Shown here piece after piece: positions 62,269-64,000 of a stretch of 64,000 nt of DNA. Every line of letters begins with the position of its first letter. Position 1 is the stretch's first letter. The translations under genes and the position numbers were made by a program. The stretch spans positions 1 to 64,000 of the forward strand of contig NZ_JBHZSP010000011.1 in assembly GCF_043643765.1 (NCBI RefSeq), read 5' to 3'. The DNA is from Marinomonas posidonica_A. Lineage in GTDB: Bacteria; Pseudomonadota; Gammaproteobacteria; Pseudomonadales; Marinomonadaceae. The notes beneath the pieces were generated by a model. The model was given only the letters and a program-made list of their open reading frames with translations. It did not search any database and had not been told where the DNA came from.

Positions 62269-62433
62269 ATGGGAACCTCTATTACCTCTTGGGAAAATGT
62301 CTCAGCGTATTTTACCTTTGCTGATAATCCACTTGCCCTGATGTTATTCAGCCTAGGTGTGGCAGGCATCGTGGTAGGTCTGATTCGCTTTATTATGAAG
62401 CACGAAGCAGAAGCATTTGATAATCACAAGTAA
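62269..62433 (+). CDS. 54-aa small membrane protein after the Amt gene
   Basis: The protein has one strong membrane helix (ALMLFSLGVAGIVVGLIRFI, residues 23-42), a short polar N-terminus and an acidic-basic tail (MKHEAEAFDNHK). Its ATG lies two bases after the stop of the Amt-family gene, with AAAGGAGC upstream, so the two are made together. I do not recognise the family; it may be a partner subunit of the transporter. Confidence 0.68.
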   Translation: MGTSITSWENVSAYFTFADNPLALMLFSLGVAGIVVGLIRFIMKHEAEAFDNHK

Positions 62434-62516
62434 GCAAAACACGTTCAATAAATGACGTTAACAAGTCGGCGTTGATATGAGCCAATAATACCTGACTCAT
62501 TATTAAGCCGATAACA

Positions 62517-62555
62517 AAAAAGGCCTGATATTCCATCGAATATCAGGCCTTTTCG
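62517..62555. terminator. Bidirectional terminator between the eut/Amt genes and purL
   Basis: AGGCCTGATATTC pairs with GAATATCAGGCCT, with A residues before and TTTTC after. It serves the Amt operon on the plus strand and purL on the minus strand. Confidence 0.88.
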
Positions 62556-62572
62556 TTTAAACCATTAGCGGC

Positions 62573-64000
62573 TTAACCTAACCATTTACGACCGTTTTGG
62601 AACAAACGCAGCCAAGGTGCTTGCTCATCCCAGTCAGTTGGGTGCCAGCTATGCTGAACCGTACGATAAACACGCTCTGGGTGAGGCATCATAATGGTCA
62701 CACGGCCATCTTCAGACGTTAATCCAGTGATACCTTGTGCAGAACCGTTCGGATTGAACGGATAACGCTCCGTCGCTTGGCCGTAGTTATCTACGTATTG
62801 CAGTGCCACTTGTTGATTGGCTTGCAGCAGCGCTTGATGTGCTTCATCACGGTATTCTGTTTGACCTTCACCGTGTGCCACAGCGATTGGCAAACGAGAA
62901 CCTTCCATACCTGCCAACAGAATGGAGTTGGATTTTTGCACTTCCACTTGCACCAAACGCGCCTCAAATTGCGCTGATTGGTTACGGACAAATTTCGGCC
63001 AATTCTGCGCACCCGGAATCAGTTCGTGTAAGTTAGACAACATCTGACAACCGTTACATACCCCTAAACTGAAGGTATCTTGGCGATTAAAGAAAGCTTC
63101 AAACTGGTCGCGAGCACGAGCATTGAAAAGAATCGACTTCGCCCAACCTTCACCTGCACCCAGCACGTCACCGTACGAGAAGCCACCACAAGCAACCAAA
63201 CCATGGAATTCGGCTAAATCAATTCGACCTGACAACACATCACTCATGTGAACATCAACAGGGGTAAAGCCGGATTTATGGAAAGCCGCCGCCATTTCTA
63301 CTTGACCGTTGACACCTTGTTCACGCAACACAGCCATACGAGGCTTCACGCCTGTGGCAATGAAAGGCGCCGCCATGTCTTCATTGTGGTCAAAGGTCAC
63401 CTTAGCAGACAGGCCAGGGTCTTTAGCATCCAACAGATTGTCGAACTCTTGTTGTGCTAATTCTGGGTTATCACGCATCGCCTGAATACGATAACTGGTT
63501 TCTGACCAGACTCGTTGCCAGTTAATACGAGTTTCTTCTAACAATGTTTCACCGGCCAAACGCACACGAATTTGATCATCGCCCGATAGCGTGGCAATCG
63601 GTGCAACCGCTACGCCTACCTTGGCATAAGCCGCCACAACCGCATCAACATCCGCTTGATTGACTTGAACCACTGCACCCAACTCTTCATTGAATAAGGC
63701 TGGCGCGACTTGCTCTGCAGAGTTAACCACGGCATCTAAATCAATGTTCAATCCTAAATGGCTAGCAAAAGACATTTCCGTCAAGGTTGCGAACACACCA
63801 CCGTCAGAACGGTCATGGTAAGCCAACAATTTACCTTCTGCGTTTAACGCTTGCGTGGTGTCGAAGAAGCCAGCCAGTGCGGCCGCATCATCCACATCTG
63901 GAGCCTGTTGACCTAACTTGTTGTATACCTGAGCAATAACAGAACCGCCTAGGCGATTTTTACCAGCACCTAAGTCAATCAATAAAAGCTGTGTGTCGGC
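62573..64000 (-). CDS. purL: Phosphoribosylformylglycinamidine synthase, C-terminal part
   Basis: The frame is open to the window edge, so the start of the gene (about two thirds of the protein) lies beyond 64000. The visible 475 residues cover the end of the synthetase part (YHDRSDGGVFATLTEM, about 55) and the full glutamine amidotransferase domain. The latter has Cys in SLGVCNGCQML and the His/Glu pair in PHPERVYR. It makes FGAM in purine synthesis using ammonia from glutamine. Confidence 0.95.
   Translation of the reverse strand, partial: ADTQLLLIDLGAGKNRLGGSVIAQVYNKLGQQAPDVDDAAALAGFFDTTQALNAEGKLLAYHDRSDGGVFATLTEMSFASHLGLNIDLDAVVNSAEQVAPALFNEELGAVVQVNQADVDAVVAAYAKVGVAVAPIATLSGDDQIRVRLAGETLLEETRINWQRVWSETSYRIQAMRDNPELAQQEFDNLLDAKDPGLSAKVTFDHNEDMAAPFIATGVKPRMAVLREQGVNGQVEMAAAFHKSGFTPVDVHMSDVLSGRIDLAEFHGLVACGGFSYGDVLGAGEGWAKSILFNARARDQFEAFFNRQDTFSLGVCNGCQMLSNLHELIPGAQNWPKFVRNQSAQFEARLVQVEVQKSNSILLAGMEGSRLPIAVAHGEGQTEYRDEAHQALLQANQQVALQYVDNYGQATERYPFNPNGSAQGITGLTSEDGRVTIMMPHPERVYRTVQHSWHPTDWDEQAPWLRLFQNGRKWLG

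Noticed and set aside
57296..62433. Ethanolamine microcompartment locus
   Set aside because: No shell protein, EutA, EutE or EutG gene is in the window; only eutBC, a regulator and a transporter are present.

Overview
The window reads as a chromosome segment of a marine gammaproteobacterium of the Oceanospirillales, most likely Marinomonas or a close relative. That placement is an inference from gene content and order: a fused six-gene Mrp antiporter operon, a Pseudomonas-type yqgE-ruvX-pyrR-pyrB-pyrC' block, minimal ethanolamine genes without microcompartment genes, and moderate base composition. Most of the window is ordinary core or near-core sequence. One accessory region, about 26.0-37.8 kb, interrupts it.

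Layout. 0.3-6.1 kb: a CBS-domain protein, then a tightly packed minus-strand run of six genes (DedA, ATP-grasp, DinB-like, NRDE/TANGO2, YHS, OlsF-like acyltransferase). 6.4-8.0 kb: small proteins and a Yip1-family membrane protein. 8.5-14.3 kb: mrpA(B)CDEFG Na+/H+ antiporter operon. 14.3-17.4 kb: a convergent gene fusing an Amt channel to PAS, GGDEF and EAL domains. 17.7-21.7 kb: sulfate ABC transporter sbp-cysTWA. 21.7-26.0 kb: a HAD phosphatase, a histone-deacetylase-like amidohydrolase and a Pat-type protein acetyltransferase.

26.0-37.8 kb is two decayed tandem elements integrated at tRNA-Phe. A 55-bp copy of the tRNA 3' end lies at 29029-29083 and the tRNA itself is at 37759-37834; each is preceded by a homologous integrase 3' end. 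The first element is reduced to an ogr remnant, MazEF and a broken integrase. The second carries a P4-satellite-style immunity leader (Ogr box, promoter, two matching target hairpins and a C4/CI-type antisense RNA), an Ogr/Delta-like activator, hicAB, a fragment of a phage portal gene, and a cargo of AT-rich unknown genes. The cargo includes an unrecognised two-gene unit with a four-helix membrane protein that could be a defence system.

38-42 kb: trmL, a K+ channel, a K+/H+ antiporter that seems to start at AUU, ferredoxin and coaD. 42.3-50 kb: yggT-proC-yggS, a degenerate GGDEF protein, and pyrimidine genes pyrR-pyrB-pyrC' with ruvX and yqgE. 50-57 kb: an Fe(II)/2OG-type oxygenase, FrnE-like oxidoreductase, Crp/Fnr regulator, EamA exporter, arylamine N-acetyltransferase, fatty acid hydroxylase and a DUF4856 protein. 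57.3-62.4 kb: an AraC regulator divergent from eutBC, followed by an Amt-family transporter and a 54-residue membrane protein. The window ends inside purL.

The most notable items are the complete C4/CI-type antisense module with matching Ogr boxes, the unknown membrane two-gene unit, the Amt-GGDEF-EAL fusion, and the eut-linked Amt transporter with its small partner. All calls come from reading the sequence; no database search was run.
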